The notes under the pieces: generated by a model | What the model was told of the DNA's origin: nothing | Seen by the model: the letters and a program-made list of their open reading frames with translations, nothing else | The model's database searches: none | Source of the DNA: Lottia gigantea | Lineage: Eukaryota; Mollusca; Gastropoda; Lottiidae | Length of the DNA: 64,000 nt | Reading direction: 5' to 3' | Assembly (NCBI RefSeq): GCF_000327385.1 | Contig: NW_008706746.1 | Coordinates: 9,182,628-9,246,627 of the forward strand | Made by a program: the position numbers and the translations under genes | Shown here: in pieces, positions 37,117 to 49,400 of the stretch | Numbering within the stretch: position 1 is the stretch's first letter | How the letters are laid out: each line of letters opens with the position of its first letter

Positions 37117-38336
37117 TTATGTATCTAAAGCACCTAGAACACAAAAAAATTAAAGTAGTACAGAGCTGATAACCATTTCGTCTTCATAAATAGTTGTTTG
37201 GGAAGTGTTAGGCTAGCCTTGTCTGCAGTCTGACTGGCCTTCTAATATGTCTACATTAAATATCCATTCTGAAACGTGGTTGAAATAGTTTTAGCTCTAC
37301 CCATGCTATCATTCTGTATATTTCATTATCTATATACATGTACTTGTATCTGGGAAAAAGTTTTAAATAACAGCCTATGTATTGATTACATAGAAACTAA
37401 ATCAAACAGATTCTAGAAATTTATTGAAATACAGTATAGTTTAATACCTTCTAAAAATGTGTATCTATCTTTTGTTTCTAAGACGATATCTGAAAAAAGA
37501 AAAGGCATTCATAAAGCATACATGAAATATTTCTAATAGCATAACCACATCCATGGTTGATAACCATCTTATATTTTTTTTTAACATAGGTCTACATAAT
37601 CTTGTCTATTTTTTTTATACTAACCCAGGTCTTTTCTTAATAAAGTTTTTCTTTTATTAGTAATAGTTTTACCAACAGAATCTTTAGCTATCATCTGAAT
37701 AAATAACTCCTGAAAAAAAGAAAATAAATTTAAATCCAGAGACTTCATTGAACTCAGTCCGAAGACTCATTAATTCAAAGACAACAAAGCTTGTATATTC
37801 AGTGATTTGATAGGATTGTAGGCTATGCTTGCAAATGCAGTCAGTCAGAGGCCTCGATAGAAAATCTGTTATCACAAAAAGCCATGTTAACAACCTTTCA
37901 GTTGACGGCTCTTTTTGACTGTATTTACTCAATCCAATGGTTGCATACCATACAAGGTCAAGTCCAAGAAAATTTAGAAAGGTAACTATTGCAGTCAAGG
38001 TATAAGACAAAGTTCGTATCAGCTTGACATTGTGAAGATGTATGACATCTTGATCATTTTATGTGGAAGAGGATGTAGAAGTGGAACCGAAAGCCACATA
38101 ATTACTGTCATACATACAGCAGCTTTTGCCAGGGCAACCACTGCCTCTGAACTGGCTAATGTAACATCGGGATCAGTCTTTATTATGTGCTTTATTCTAG
38201 TAATTGGCAGTCGAATCAATCTTTCTCCACCAGACTGCTCCGTGGATTCTAAATTTTGTGTTGGTGCTTCATTTTCATTGATTTCGTCCCCATTTTCAAT
38301 ATTTTCGGTTTCTTGCTGATCCACAACTCCCGCCAT
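37117..38336 (-). CDS. POLE4: DNA polymerase epsilon subunit 4 (histone-fold subunit)
   Basis: Four exons join in phase: 38118-38336 (ATG), 37625-37709, 37448-37489 and 37117-37133 (TAA), giving 120 aa (human 117). After an acidic, glutamate/asparagine-rich N-terminus comes the histone fold: RLIRLPITRIKHIIKTDPD, VTLASSEAVVALAKAA, ELFIQMIAKDS, then KRKTLLRKDL and YTFLEGALDT at the end. Human POLE4 has RLPLARVKALVKADPDVTLA, GKRKTLQRRDLD and FAFLEGTLD at the same places. With POLE3 it forms an H2A-H2B-like dimer in the leading-strand polymerase epsilon holoenzyme that handles histones behind the fork. An upstream in-frame TTG extends the frame, but the ATG has a strong context (AAAATGG) and matches the human start. 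Confidence 0.95.
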
Positions 38337-38800
38337 TTTGCCGGATTTACTCAAATATGGGAATTAAAATAACTGAGTAACATGGCACGAAATACAATTA
38401 TAGTTTTATAAATCAAATTTACTCACCTCAAGCCTCCAAATAACAGCTTAATTGTAAAAATTATTAACTTTCCCAAATAATAGACTGCTATATTATACTA
38501 TTCCGAATCATACAGGGGAATTTGCATAATTCTTCATCTTTACTTCGTGTTGGTTTATCAAATAATACAATTGAAGAATTCCATGTAAACAAAGTAGTCG
38601 AGGTTAACCTAACCACTTTGCTGCACTGGATGATCAAAGCTTATTATTGTTTACTGAAGCATGGAGTCAAGCTGTCAAACTCTTAAACCAACAGTCAATG
38701 TTTGTAGAAATTGAAGGGCGCCTAAGGGCGAAATTTGAATAAAAAAAATATCAATGTGAAACGTATTTCAACTGCAACAACTTGATATTTTTTTTTTATA
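38337..38800. promoter_or_regulatory. Divergent intergenic region, POLE4 and SLC25 carrier
   Basis: Only 464 bp separate the two start codons, so a shared bidirectional promoter is likely. The only GC-richer patch is around 38580-38735 (AAGGGCGCCTAAGGGCGAAA). No defined factor site can be called safely. Confidence 0.45.
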
Positions 38801-41323
38801 ATGACACATAATGAAGAACGAACACATTGGATCAAGGAAGGTTTCATTGGATTGGGAGGTAACAGAATTTTTAATCATGTTGACTATGCCTCATTAAAAA
38901 CTTTGGAAATATAGTTCAAATGATGCCTTGAGATAAAAATAAATTTATCTCTCTTAAAAGATATCATTCAAAAGATACTGAGGTTTAAATTTTTTTTAGT
39001 TCCACCTCATTTAATGCAGAGAGTGTTAGCTCATATAAAAAAATACTGGTACTTCATTAGATACCAGTTGACAGAAATTTCACTTAAGTACATGGGCAAT
39101 AATAATCCACAATATGAAGAATGAGCTCTTATTATGCTGTCTGAACATAGTTTAAAATCCATTTTCAAGACTTTGGAAAAGAGGGTATATTTTTCACAAA
39201 AAGATGAATTTAGAAATTTGACTAATCCTGTAATGTTTGATTTTCAATCTTTTAGTTGGAGTATTATATGGATTCACAAATGTTTGTGTCGGGCATCCAT
39301 TTGACACACTTAAAACAAAGATGCAGGCACAGAGTGGGTTTGAGAAGACCAATATGATAAATACCTTTATTAAAACTTTTAAAGCTCAAGGAATCAAAGG
39401 GCTATACAGGTATGAGTTCAATGGGCAGTTGCATATTTCAAATTCAATACAAAACAAAGTGATAAATTCTTCAAAAATATGACAAATCTATGTATGATCT
39501 ATTAAATTACATGCTTATCTATAATGCTAACTGTAGTAACAGATTAGAAAATTAATAAAATGATATTCTTTAATACTTTCAACGCAAACAGATCACACTT
39601 GTATCAGAGAGAAATTATTATTTTTGTATAGTTGTACTATATCCTAGATCATATATTGTTGAAAAGCATCCTCATACCATACAGACTGGATATGATTGTA
39701 TATTGATATTGTTGTCTGTGCATTATTTTTATTTTATGTTATATTAGAGGCTGTATTCCACCACTCTGGGGATCTGGTATTTACCGCTCTGCTCAGTTTG
39801 CAGTTTTTGAAGCTGTGTAAGTAATGATTGTCCCAAAAATCCATTACTTTTAATGCCTATAGTGTCACCAGCCAGACAGGACATGCTTTAGAACATCTGA
39901 ATTCACCCTATTATTTGTTTTGTCAACACGATATATTCTTATCAGAGAGCTCACATAATAAAACCAGTGTGAGTATGAAATGGAGTACTTGTTTAAGAAA
40001 AAATATTAAAGAACTTCATGGTCACAATTTTGACCTCTTTTGAATTTTTTTTTTTTTGCAGGTATACACATCAAGATCAGAGTTTTGGAAAATATGAATT
40101 ACCTGGAACTGGAGGAATTCAATTGTAAGTTTTCAAAACAATAGTTGTTCAAAGTGCTAACTTTTTGTAGTGAATTCCACTAAACTGGGGCTCTACTCTT
40201 TGAAGGACAGATCACTTATCGTGTCCAATTGAAACAAACAACAAGATAAAGCCATGTATCCTCTTTATTATCTACAGACGTGTATTGACAGCTGGAATGT
40301 GTGCCTCTACCATCAGAGCTATAATTGAAACACCTTTAGATTATGCTAAAGTTAGAGGACAAATCAGCAAAAAATGGCAGCTTTCTCAAGTCTATACGGT
40401 ATGTAATAGTTTACCAGATAAACAACATTGATATAATTTAAATTAAGATTTCATGCAATTGAATATAATCTTATTCCAAATACATAATGTTGCAATAGGC
40501 AATGAAAGCTTAGAGACTGCTGGTGAACTTCCCTAGGCCATATTCAATTCAAAGATTTTGTATAGCTGCACTAGTTGCAAGTGGCATATGTTTTAACTAG
40601 TGTCAAGCTGAGAATGTTGCTCATGTGTTAATAGCAGTGAGTTGTAAGTGATCTATTTCATGATCGACAAGTTTCATTATAAATTGATTTAATTTTGGTC
40701 ATTACTTTATTACAGGGTTTTGGTGTGACTTGGGCCAGAACAATGGGGCTAATGTGTACATATTTTATATTGGTGGATTCTGGAAGGAGACATTTTCCTG
40801 AACAATTTAAGAAACCTTTAATAGGTCCATTTCTGACATCAGGAATAGCTGCTACTTTAGCTTGGTGGATTGTTTGGCCATTGGAATATATGAAATGCCA
40901 AGTACAGTGTGATTATGGAAAGTATGTGACAAGGTGTTTGACTATATTCATGCTATTGATTTAGGACAGTAAATATCATATGTATCACGAATGTTTTAAA
41001 ACTGCAAATATTGAACCATTTAATTTAGATATTGAAAAAAATCAAAGAAGACAAAAAGTTCAGTCTATATACCAATCTGCATTTTTATTATTTCAATAAA
41101 CACTTTTTCAGAAGGAATTTAATTTGGAATTATGATATTTTTTAGGAATGTGTCAGTATTAGAGAGAATGAAAATAATTATAAAAGAGAGAGGAGGGTTT
41201 TTTGGTTTATATCGTGGTTTAATGCCAGGAACTATTAGAAGTTTTCTAGCTAATGGAACCAGTATGATTGTCATGGTTACAGCTCAGCGTAAAGTTACTG
41301 AGTGGGGATTACGAGACACCTGA
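38801..41323 (+). CDS. SLC25-family mitochondrial carrier
   Basis: Seven exons join in phase: 38801-38858, 39256-39409, 39748-39816, 40062-40124, 40278-40398, 40716-40921 and 41146-41323 (TGA), about 282 aa, the usual carrier length. The three signature motifs PX[DE]XX[KR] are present: HPFDTLKTKMQ, ETPLDYAKVRGQ and VWPLEYMKCQVQ. They sit at the ends of the odd-numbered helices of the three repeats, and matching loop motifs follow (GIKGLYRGCIPPLWGSGIYR and GFFGLYRGLMPGTIRSFLANG). Six transmembrane helices in the inner mitochondrial membrane and alternating-access exchange of a small metabolite are expected. Contact-point residues in the even helices (YRSAQF, TIRSFLANG) do not let me name the substrate. 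Intact. Confidence 0.94.
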
Positions 41324-43419
41324 TGAGGAACATGGTAATATAAAGGGGCAGAATGCAAAATTTGCGTTATCAAAAAAGTTGTAAATTTTACCAGAAAGTA
41401 TTTCAAAAATATACTTTTTATATCTATGTATCTACTAGATCAAACATCGGCAGGATTTTTTAAGTTAAATCTTTCAGAGAAATTAAGGGACACATTTCTC
41501 TAGCCATTGGTTTTTATTTTTCATAAATTTTAGCTTTAAAAAGAAAAAAAATGCCCCTTTAACGGCATTTCAAATAATATTGGTGTTTGCTGGTACTCAT
41601 TGAATGACTGACAGTTTCAGACATTTTGTTTCTGTGGGTTAAGGAACACAATTTCACAATTTTGTGATGTTTTTTGTAAACTTTGCATACCAAATTTAAA
41701 AATCAAACTATCTAAGAAAATTTGCTCAGGAATTGTTAGAAATAGAACAAAAGGAGGTTGAACATTATATTTTTCATTCACATAAAGAAGTTGTAAAAAT
41801 CTAAGATAGCAATGAATATATATATTGAATACATCCTCTGATTAAATACCACATAACAAGTGTTCAATTTAAAATTTTCTCAAGAAACTATTTGTAGGTT
41901 TTCCAAATTTTATTGCTTGAATTTGTAATATTTCTTGTCATATACTTGTTGTCTCTCTTTAATATTTTAAAACTTTTGTAATTTTGTAGCTATTTTAGTT
42001 TGTATCTTTTCCACTTTCAATCTCTTATTTTTATATGTATTTTGTTTATTGATAATTTTTTTAACAATTTTTATATTTTAATACTAATGCTCAATTCTAC
42101 TCTATACAACTGTTTTAATTAAATAATTTTCTAACAAATTTTGTCATCAAGATTAAAATTCTACTGGACTTCATCAAAGCCTTTCCAGAATCTCAGAAAG
42201 CGTGAGTGTATGGGTGCAAGTAAAAAAAAAACATTAAGCTTAATGAGGTACATTGTTCTGAAATGGGAAACATTACATCTTCATAGCTCTGGGTGCAGTT
42301 TCATAAAATATAATAACACTTTTCCATAAGTATGGAATTTTACATTGAGATATATCATACGTAAAAAGGTATTGACAAAAACATATCAGACAGGGCTAGA
42401 GATATTGTGCACATTTTTGGATTCCTTCTACCCTAAAATATTTATCTCCAAAATTTTTACCCCAAATTTGTCTGAACGGTATCTTCCTACACTGCTGTGA
42501 TGTTTTCTGAAGCTACAAAGGGGTACTTGTATCCCATTCTAGGAACCAGGGATATAACGAGATTAAAGGTTTGACAATGAGATAGTATATTTAATGAAAT
42601 TGTAGATGATATTCTGTGAGGACAAATGATTTGATTAAAGGATGTACAGCACTATAAAATATATTCTATATACAATTACAAACTATAGCACAGTTAAAAC
42701 TGTTAACAAAAAATGATGAGTGCCCAATGAGGGAATTATATGATCCCATGTAAGAAGTGAAATTCAAATCATTAAAAAGAGTAAAGAGCTCTTAACAAGT
42801 AACAATATCAATAAAATACTAAGATATATGGATATACTATATATTTTTTTTTTTTATACTTGAAAACGTTACCTGTATGTGTTCCGAAATGCGAAACGTA
42901 GTATGTAATTATGCAGAAGTAGTATATCCATATATCTTAGTATTTTATTGTAATCTTCCTACTTCTATATGTCTTATAAACAATAAAAAGTAATAATATC
43001 TCTTTATACTTATTATCAAAAACTTCAATATCGATTTCAGGTGTAGGTACTAAAAAGAACTAAACATTTCTGCCTTGGTGATACCATGGGTATTACACAC
43101 ACAGATATTTTCATCACCAGTAGAGCAGTTCTCTAGAATATGATGTTGCTTTTAGTGTATTTGGATGATGTAGTTGCTAAATAATGCATACTAGTATAAA
43201 AAGTGCCATTGTCAATTTTGATAATGTTCAACTGCCCTAGAATCATGACATACATCTACACTATGAAATACCTGAGTTCATATTGGTTCCATATTTAACA
43301 ATATTTTCTTTTAAAAGACTGTTTTTTGTAGTTGTTAAGTCACTTTGAAGTTCAATATATTCACATTTTTCACAATAAAACTTATACAACAATAAACAGC
43401 TATCATTAGGTACCATTGG
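41324..43419. other. Intergenic between convergent SLC25 and MDC1
   Basis: Very AT-rich sequence with long homopolymer-like tracts, containing both 3' UTRs and one fold-back element (42809-42950). No coding exon recognised; the short frame at 42141-42329 has no motif. Confidence 0.5.
42809..42950. mobile_element. Fold-back MITE with perfect 31-bp inverted repeats
   Basis: The left arm 42809-42839 begins CAATAAAATACTAAGATATA, and the right arm 42920-42950 is its exact reverse complement. The 80-bp loop includes a T tract and ACGTTACC..., TTCCGAAATGCGAAACGTA. Perfect arms imply a young insertion or selection for the hairpin. Target duplication and superfamily are unclear. Its right arm carries TTTATT on the plus strand, an AATAAA on the minus strand, and could serve as a poly(A) signal for MDC1. 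Confidence 0.8.
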
Positions 43420-46400
43420 TTATCTTTTCCTTGATCTGCCTTTCTGTGGAGTTTTATTGCTACCTTCACCAAACAGTCTGAATGTACAACTTGGTTAAGG
43501 AAAAAATTTTAATAGTGGAGATATTTACATGAACACTTTTAAATTTCAGAGACATACAAAGCTATTTTGAACAATAAAACAGTTTTCTGTGGCCAAATGG
43601 TAATAAATTGGCAACTGTTAATGGTGATGGTCTTTAGAATCCAGTATATCCTATCTTAACCCAATTAAACAAGTCATATTCTACTGAAATTTGAATAAAC
43701 ATAGGGTCAAGGCAAATAAGGCAAATACACACCTGCTCCTGTTTTGAGACAAATCTGTCATTTTTCGATGTAAAATTACACACTTACAATAAATATATAA
43801 AGTAAAATTTTTTCACAAACGCCAACCTGAATTCTAAAAGAAATGAACTAATAAACAGTTTATATAGTAAAGGATATGATTGTATATCTATTTGTTGGCG
43901 TAATATACCAGTCAATATAAACTCTGATGACACTATATCTATACCATTAGAAATAGCAGGCTGACATAATGTCTTATCTTCATCACATGATATTATCACC
44001 ATATTATCTTCCTTCTTCTTCGGTAAACTTTTTAACACCTACAAATACATTATATATAGATCAAATAGAAATTACTGATCAGTAAAAGCACCAAATCACT
44101 GGTTGAGAATACTGATCAATTCATGTCAGTAGCAAAATTATGGCCAAAATCACATCCTTCATGACTCAGCATTTTTTTTTTTACTTACATCTTACTGCCA
44201 TGAGCTAAAAATAGTTAAAATACCATGATTCTGCCCTAACATGAAAAATTCAGTTTACAAAAAATATTTACCTGAGCACCTGAACATTCCAATATTTCTG
44301 AAATAAAAATCATATTTTTGAAAATATAAATATTCCTTTCATCCCTCAGATATATTTTCAACTCACAAACCTGTTATCTGTACAGTAAAACTATTTGACA
44401 CATCCAAGACTTTTGATATCAACAGGAAAAGAGGACAGAAATGCAGGAAGTTCAAATGAAAGTATTAAATGAAAATTCTCACCTGCCATAGTTTGCGGAG
44501 GAGGTTTAACTGATTTAGTAACATGTATTTTATAACCTTCTAACATAGAAGATTGAGTAGCTATTTCTATAGAGTGACGTAATGAGAACTTGTATTGTTT
44601 TTCAGAGGCTTTATCACATAGTATATATTTACTACTATCTGAAATAGATAAAGTTCATATTAATGTTATTGTCAATGCTTGCTTGATATCCATTCTAATT
44701 TTCAGCCATAGAAAGGCCATAAAAACAAAAATAAAATATCTAAAAGTTACACAATTAAGTAAAAACTGAATTTAAGAAATAATTAGCTAAATAGTTGAGC
44801 CAAACATGGCTCCTGAGTTTAATTGTACAATGTGACAACAATCTACACCTGATGATGACAATATAAATTGTTGAAAAATGTAATTTCTACCCTTAAATTT
44901 TGCTTATCATTCCATAGGAAACATAGGACAGGGTGGCAGAAATGTTTTCAAGATTCATTTGATAGGAAGAAGTGGTGCGAATTATATTCACAAATACATG
45001 TATACAGTACCTAAAAACATGCCAGCTTGTTTACTGTCATCTAACCATTGTCTGGTTATAATCTGGATGCCTAATGATATACCACCTAATAACTTTACTG
45101 TTCTTCTTATCTATGATATAACATTATAATACAATATACAATTATATACAGACAACCATCTTCTAGTACCTAATGATATACCACTTAATAGCTTTACTGT
45201 TCTTCTTATCTATAATATAACATTATAATACAATATACAATTATATACAGACAACCATCTTCTAGTACCTAATGATATACCACTTTATAACTTTACTGTT
45301 CTTCTTATCTATAATATAACATTATAATACAATATACAATTATATACAGACAACCATCCTCTAGTACCTAATGATATACCACTTTATAACTTTACTGTTC
45401 TTCTTATCTATAATATAACATTATAATACAATATACAATTATATACAGACAACCATCCTCTAGTACCTAATGATATACCACTTAATAACTTTACTGTTCT
45501 TCTTATCTATAATATAACATTATAATACAATATACAATTATATACAGACAACCATCTTCTAGTACCTAATGATATACCACTTAATAACTTTACTGTTCTT
45601 CTTATCTATAATATAACATTATAATACAATATACAATTATATACAGACAACCATCTTCTAGTACCTAATGATATACCACTTAATAACTTTTACTTAAAAT
45701 CGATGTAAACCAATACCTTATCTGTTATAAGATGTGTACACTCTTGAATGGTTTCTGCCATACTTCCTCCCAGATCTTTAATAATCTGAAATATTGAAAG
45801 ATTGATTTAGAGCCTGAAGGAGTCAAGAGTTTAATGGTATGTGGTCTTGATATTGATATATTTCAGCTTCCCAGAATTATTATTTTACCTATTTGCACAT
45901 TATCAAATTAAATTTATTGAAAGAAGTGCTTTATAGGGAGCAAATACAGAGGGCAAGTGTAATTGCATTTCACGAAAAATGGTGTCATAGGAGAACTTTG
46001 TATTTTCATCTCTAATTATAAAGAAAGGCTCCATTGAAAATTCCAAAGTTCTACAGTATCCACATACACAATAAGCAGGTGTTTTACTTCCAGAACCAAA
46101 GTTCCTTCTTTAGACTTTAATGCAATCTAATGAACCATTAGTTTTGCAAGCACCTGACGTTAATACAGCCTACCAAATGCTCTAGGATTGCAAGCCCACT
46201 AATTATTTTACACTAACAAACAACCTACCCTTTCTCCCTGTTCATCCACCACACCAGTAAACATAACTTTAGGTTTGATACCAAATGATTTCCGCCGTAA
46301 TGATGGTGATGCTGTTATGTCTTGAGATAATCTCTTTCTTGATGGTGTTGATGGTGGTTGATGGTCTCCCTTCTTACTTACTTTTGATGCTGAAGCTGAA

Positions 46401-49400
46401 ACTTCCTGAAAAAACATGCATTGAAATCATATTCAATGTATTTGCTCCAAAACAATTATACAGAAAAATCTTTATTTTTTTCCTTTTTTTTGTGCCATGT
46501 GAAATAAACAGGTTCATAATGTTGTTATTCTAGTGATGCATAATTGAAGTCATGCAGATAGAAACGTGGCACAAATACATTATTAAAAGCCACAGTGGAA
46601 CCCTTATCTAGATTCAAATGAGAAATTGCTTGGTTTGCTTTTTGTTTGTATTTGCTTAAAACAATTTGAATTCATGAATTGAAATCTTTAAGACTCTTAC
46701 TAGATACAGCCAACATAAACATAATAAACAAATTTACTTACTTCGTCAATAGCCCGATCACCATCTCCTCTTCCACGTTTTGGCGTTCTCTTACTACCGG
46801 AGGAAGAATTGGTATCCTCCACAGAAGAAGAAGATTGCTTTGTTTCTTTAGGGCTATTAATATTCTTAGCATCATCTCCTCTTCCACGTTTTGGAGTTCT
46901 CCTACTACTTGAGGAAGGATTAATATCTTCAATGGAGGATGATTCCTCTGTTTCTTGGGAGCTTTTACTATTCTTAGCACCTCTGCCTTTACGAGATGCA
47001 GTCACTGCTTTGGTGTCACTATCTGAGATCTTTTTCTTTTTATTGTCACTCACAGAGTCTTTTTCGATAATATTTTGGGTCGCTTTGCGTTTAGAATGAC
47101 TACTTGGACTTGCAGATTCTTTTTCTATACAGCTTGTTGGTTTATCTTGTGCAGATTTTCCCCTTGCAGTACGTTTGATAACTTCTTTAATAGGTTCTGT
47201 AACATCTTCAGTAATTTTCTTGCCTGCTCTTTTTGTTCTTGAGGATTTAGGTTGGGACTCATTTTCTTCTTGAGATGAGTCTTCAGCTGCAATTTCTTCA
47301 TTTCCCTTTCCTGTTGCATTGGAAGATGCTGAATCTGGAGGAACAACAGCTGATATCCAACCTCGTTTTGTTCTTGATGTATCAGGTGTATCTGTATTTT
47401 CTGTTGGTGCTGGATCTGTTGTCTTCACAGATCTTGATGCTCTGCCTTTGATGGAAAGACCAGTATCAGTATCTACATTAGATTTTACTGCTGTAGATCT
47501 TCTGGACTGTCGACCTTTAGTTTCTACAACTGGATCAACATCTTCAACACTATCTAGATCAGTGTCAGTATCTTTAGATTTTGGCTCTGTCTTTGAAGAT
47601 TTCCCCTTGCCTCTAGTGGTCTTTCCTGAGGTACTTTGCTCAATTTCACTTTCCATAGACTCTACATTGGACTTTTCATCAACTAAATCTTGCTTGGTTT
47701 GATTGACAGATTCATCATTATCTTTTGTTTTTTCAGTACCAGCTGTTTTTCTACTGATCCTGGTAGATTTGGCAGTTGCTTTGACCTCACTTTTGTCATC
47801 ATCTTTCACAACAGATTTTCTGCCTCTGGTTTGCTTTATCAACTTAGTTTCTGTAGATTTGACTTCTTCAGTAGCTGCAGCATTCTTCCCTCTCCTAGAC
47901 CTTCCTGCTGGTTCTTCAGTTTTCACTTCTGCAATATTGAACACTTCTTCAGATTGACCATGGTTTCCAGCAACCATTGGTTCTGTTTCTTCAACATCCA
48001 CCTTAACATCAGATTTTCTCCCTCTCTTTGATCTTCGTCCAGCCTCAGGTTTAACTTCTTTTTTAGACTCATCCTCTTTAGAAATAGTCTTCTTACTTCC
48101 CTTTGTTTTCTTTGAATTGTCTTCTGTTACTTTTGTATCTTCCTCTTCATTGTCTTCACTGGACTGACCTCTTTTTCTCTTTGTCTTGGGTTCTTCCACT
48201 GCAGGTTCTCGAGTCTTCTTTCCTCGAGTTCTTCCAGCTCTAGTTGAGGCTGATGTTGAGGCTTTAGCATTCTTAGGACTTGAATTTGTTATTCTTTCAA
48301 TAACAGGACTGAATTCTTCATCCGTATTTTCTTCAGATTCCTTTTCAAAGCTGGCTTCTTTTACCTGAATTAAAAGGGGGTCTTTTACAAACACAATATG
48401 GATATATATCTGAAAACCATCAATATTGTGGGGAAACATAGTTGTAAAAATCACAATCCCAACTGTACAGGAAAAGAAGAGCAGGCCATCGCACAATGTG
48501 CTTGATTATGTGTATATATGCGAAAAAATTATAATCATTGTAAATGTGTTTTTATATTTAGTATTGAAAATAGGATCAATTTTCCTATTTCTGTATAAAA
48601 TTGTAGATTAAAATGAACATCTTGGTTATAAATGTAAATTGATTATTTATTTATTTAATACCACTATATGTATTTGCAGCCATTTTGAATTTAAGTAGTT
48701 TTTTTTTTCCTGTAGTGTTATAATCGGTACGAGAATTCTTACCCCAACAAACATCACTTTCTTAGGGGATGGGCTTGGAGATGGACTTCTACTTTTGGGA
48801 CTAGCTAGAGCTGATTTGTGAGGTGATCTGGAAGGAATTGGTATCAATGGTGGTTTATCTTCTTCAGGGCTTTCACTGTCGGGTACAAACTACAATTAGA
48901 AGATGGAATTATTACTGTTAACAGGTCAATTCATACAGAACATCAATAAATCACAATATGTCTAATTGTACAATTAGTTCAATGAGCAATGCAAAGGAAA
49001 AAAATATTCAAAACACATCCTTTTATCTGAATCAACATACCATCAGATACAATTGACCTTATTGTAATTAGGTATAATACAAAGTGCCATACACAGGTTG
49101 CTTAAAAGTTCATAGGCTAACACATATGTATTTATAATAGTTCTTGTTCCTATGAATTTTAGAGAACATAATATGGGCTCAATGGAACTCAAAGATGTGT
49201 AAAATTTATAGAGATGAATATGTTACCTCAATTTCATCAACTGGTAAGGTGTCATTACTCGATTCTGAATCATTGGATTGAATCTCCTTTTCTGGTGTTG
49301 ACTTCTTGCTAACATTGTGGCTTCGACCACGTCTTGTAGATGCTTTAACTGGAGATTTACCATACAACTGAGTAGGTTCATCTATATCTGAAGTTCCTTG

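Noticed and set aside
47319-48031. Overlapping plus-strand frames opposite the large MDC1 exon
   Set aside because: Shadows of the lysine/serine-rich coding strand; no motifs.
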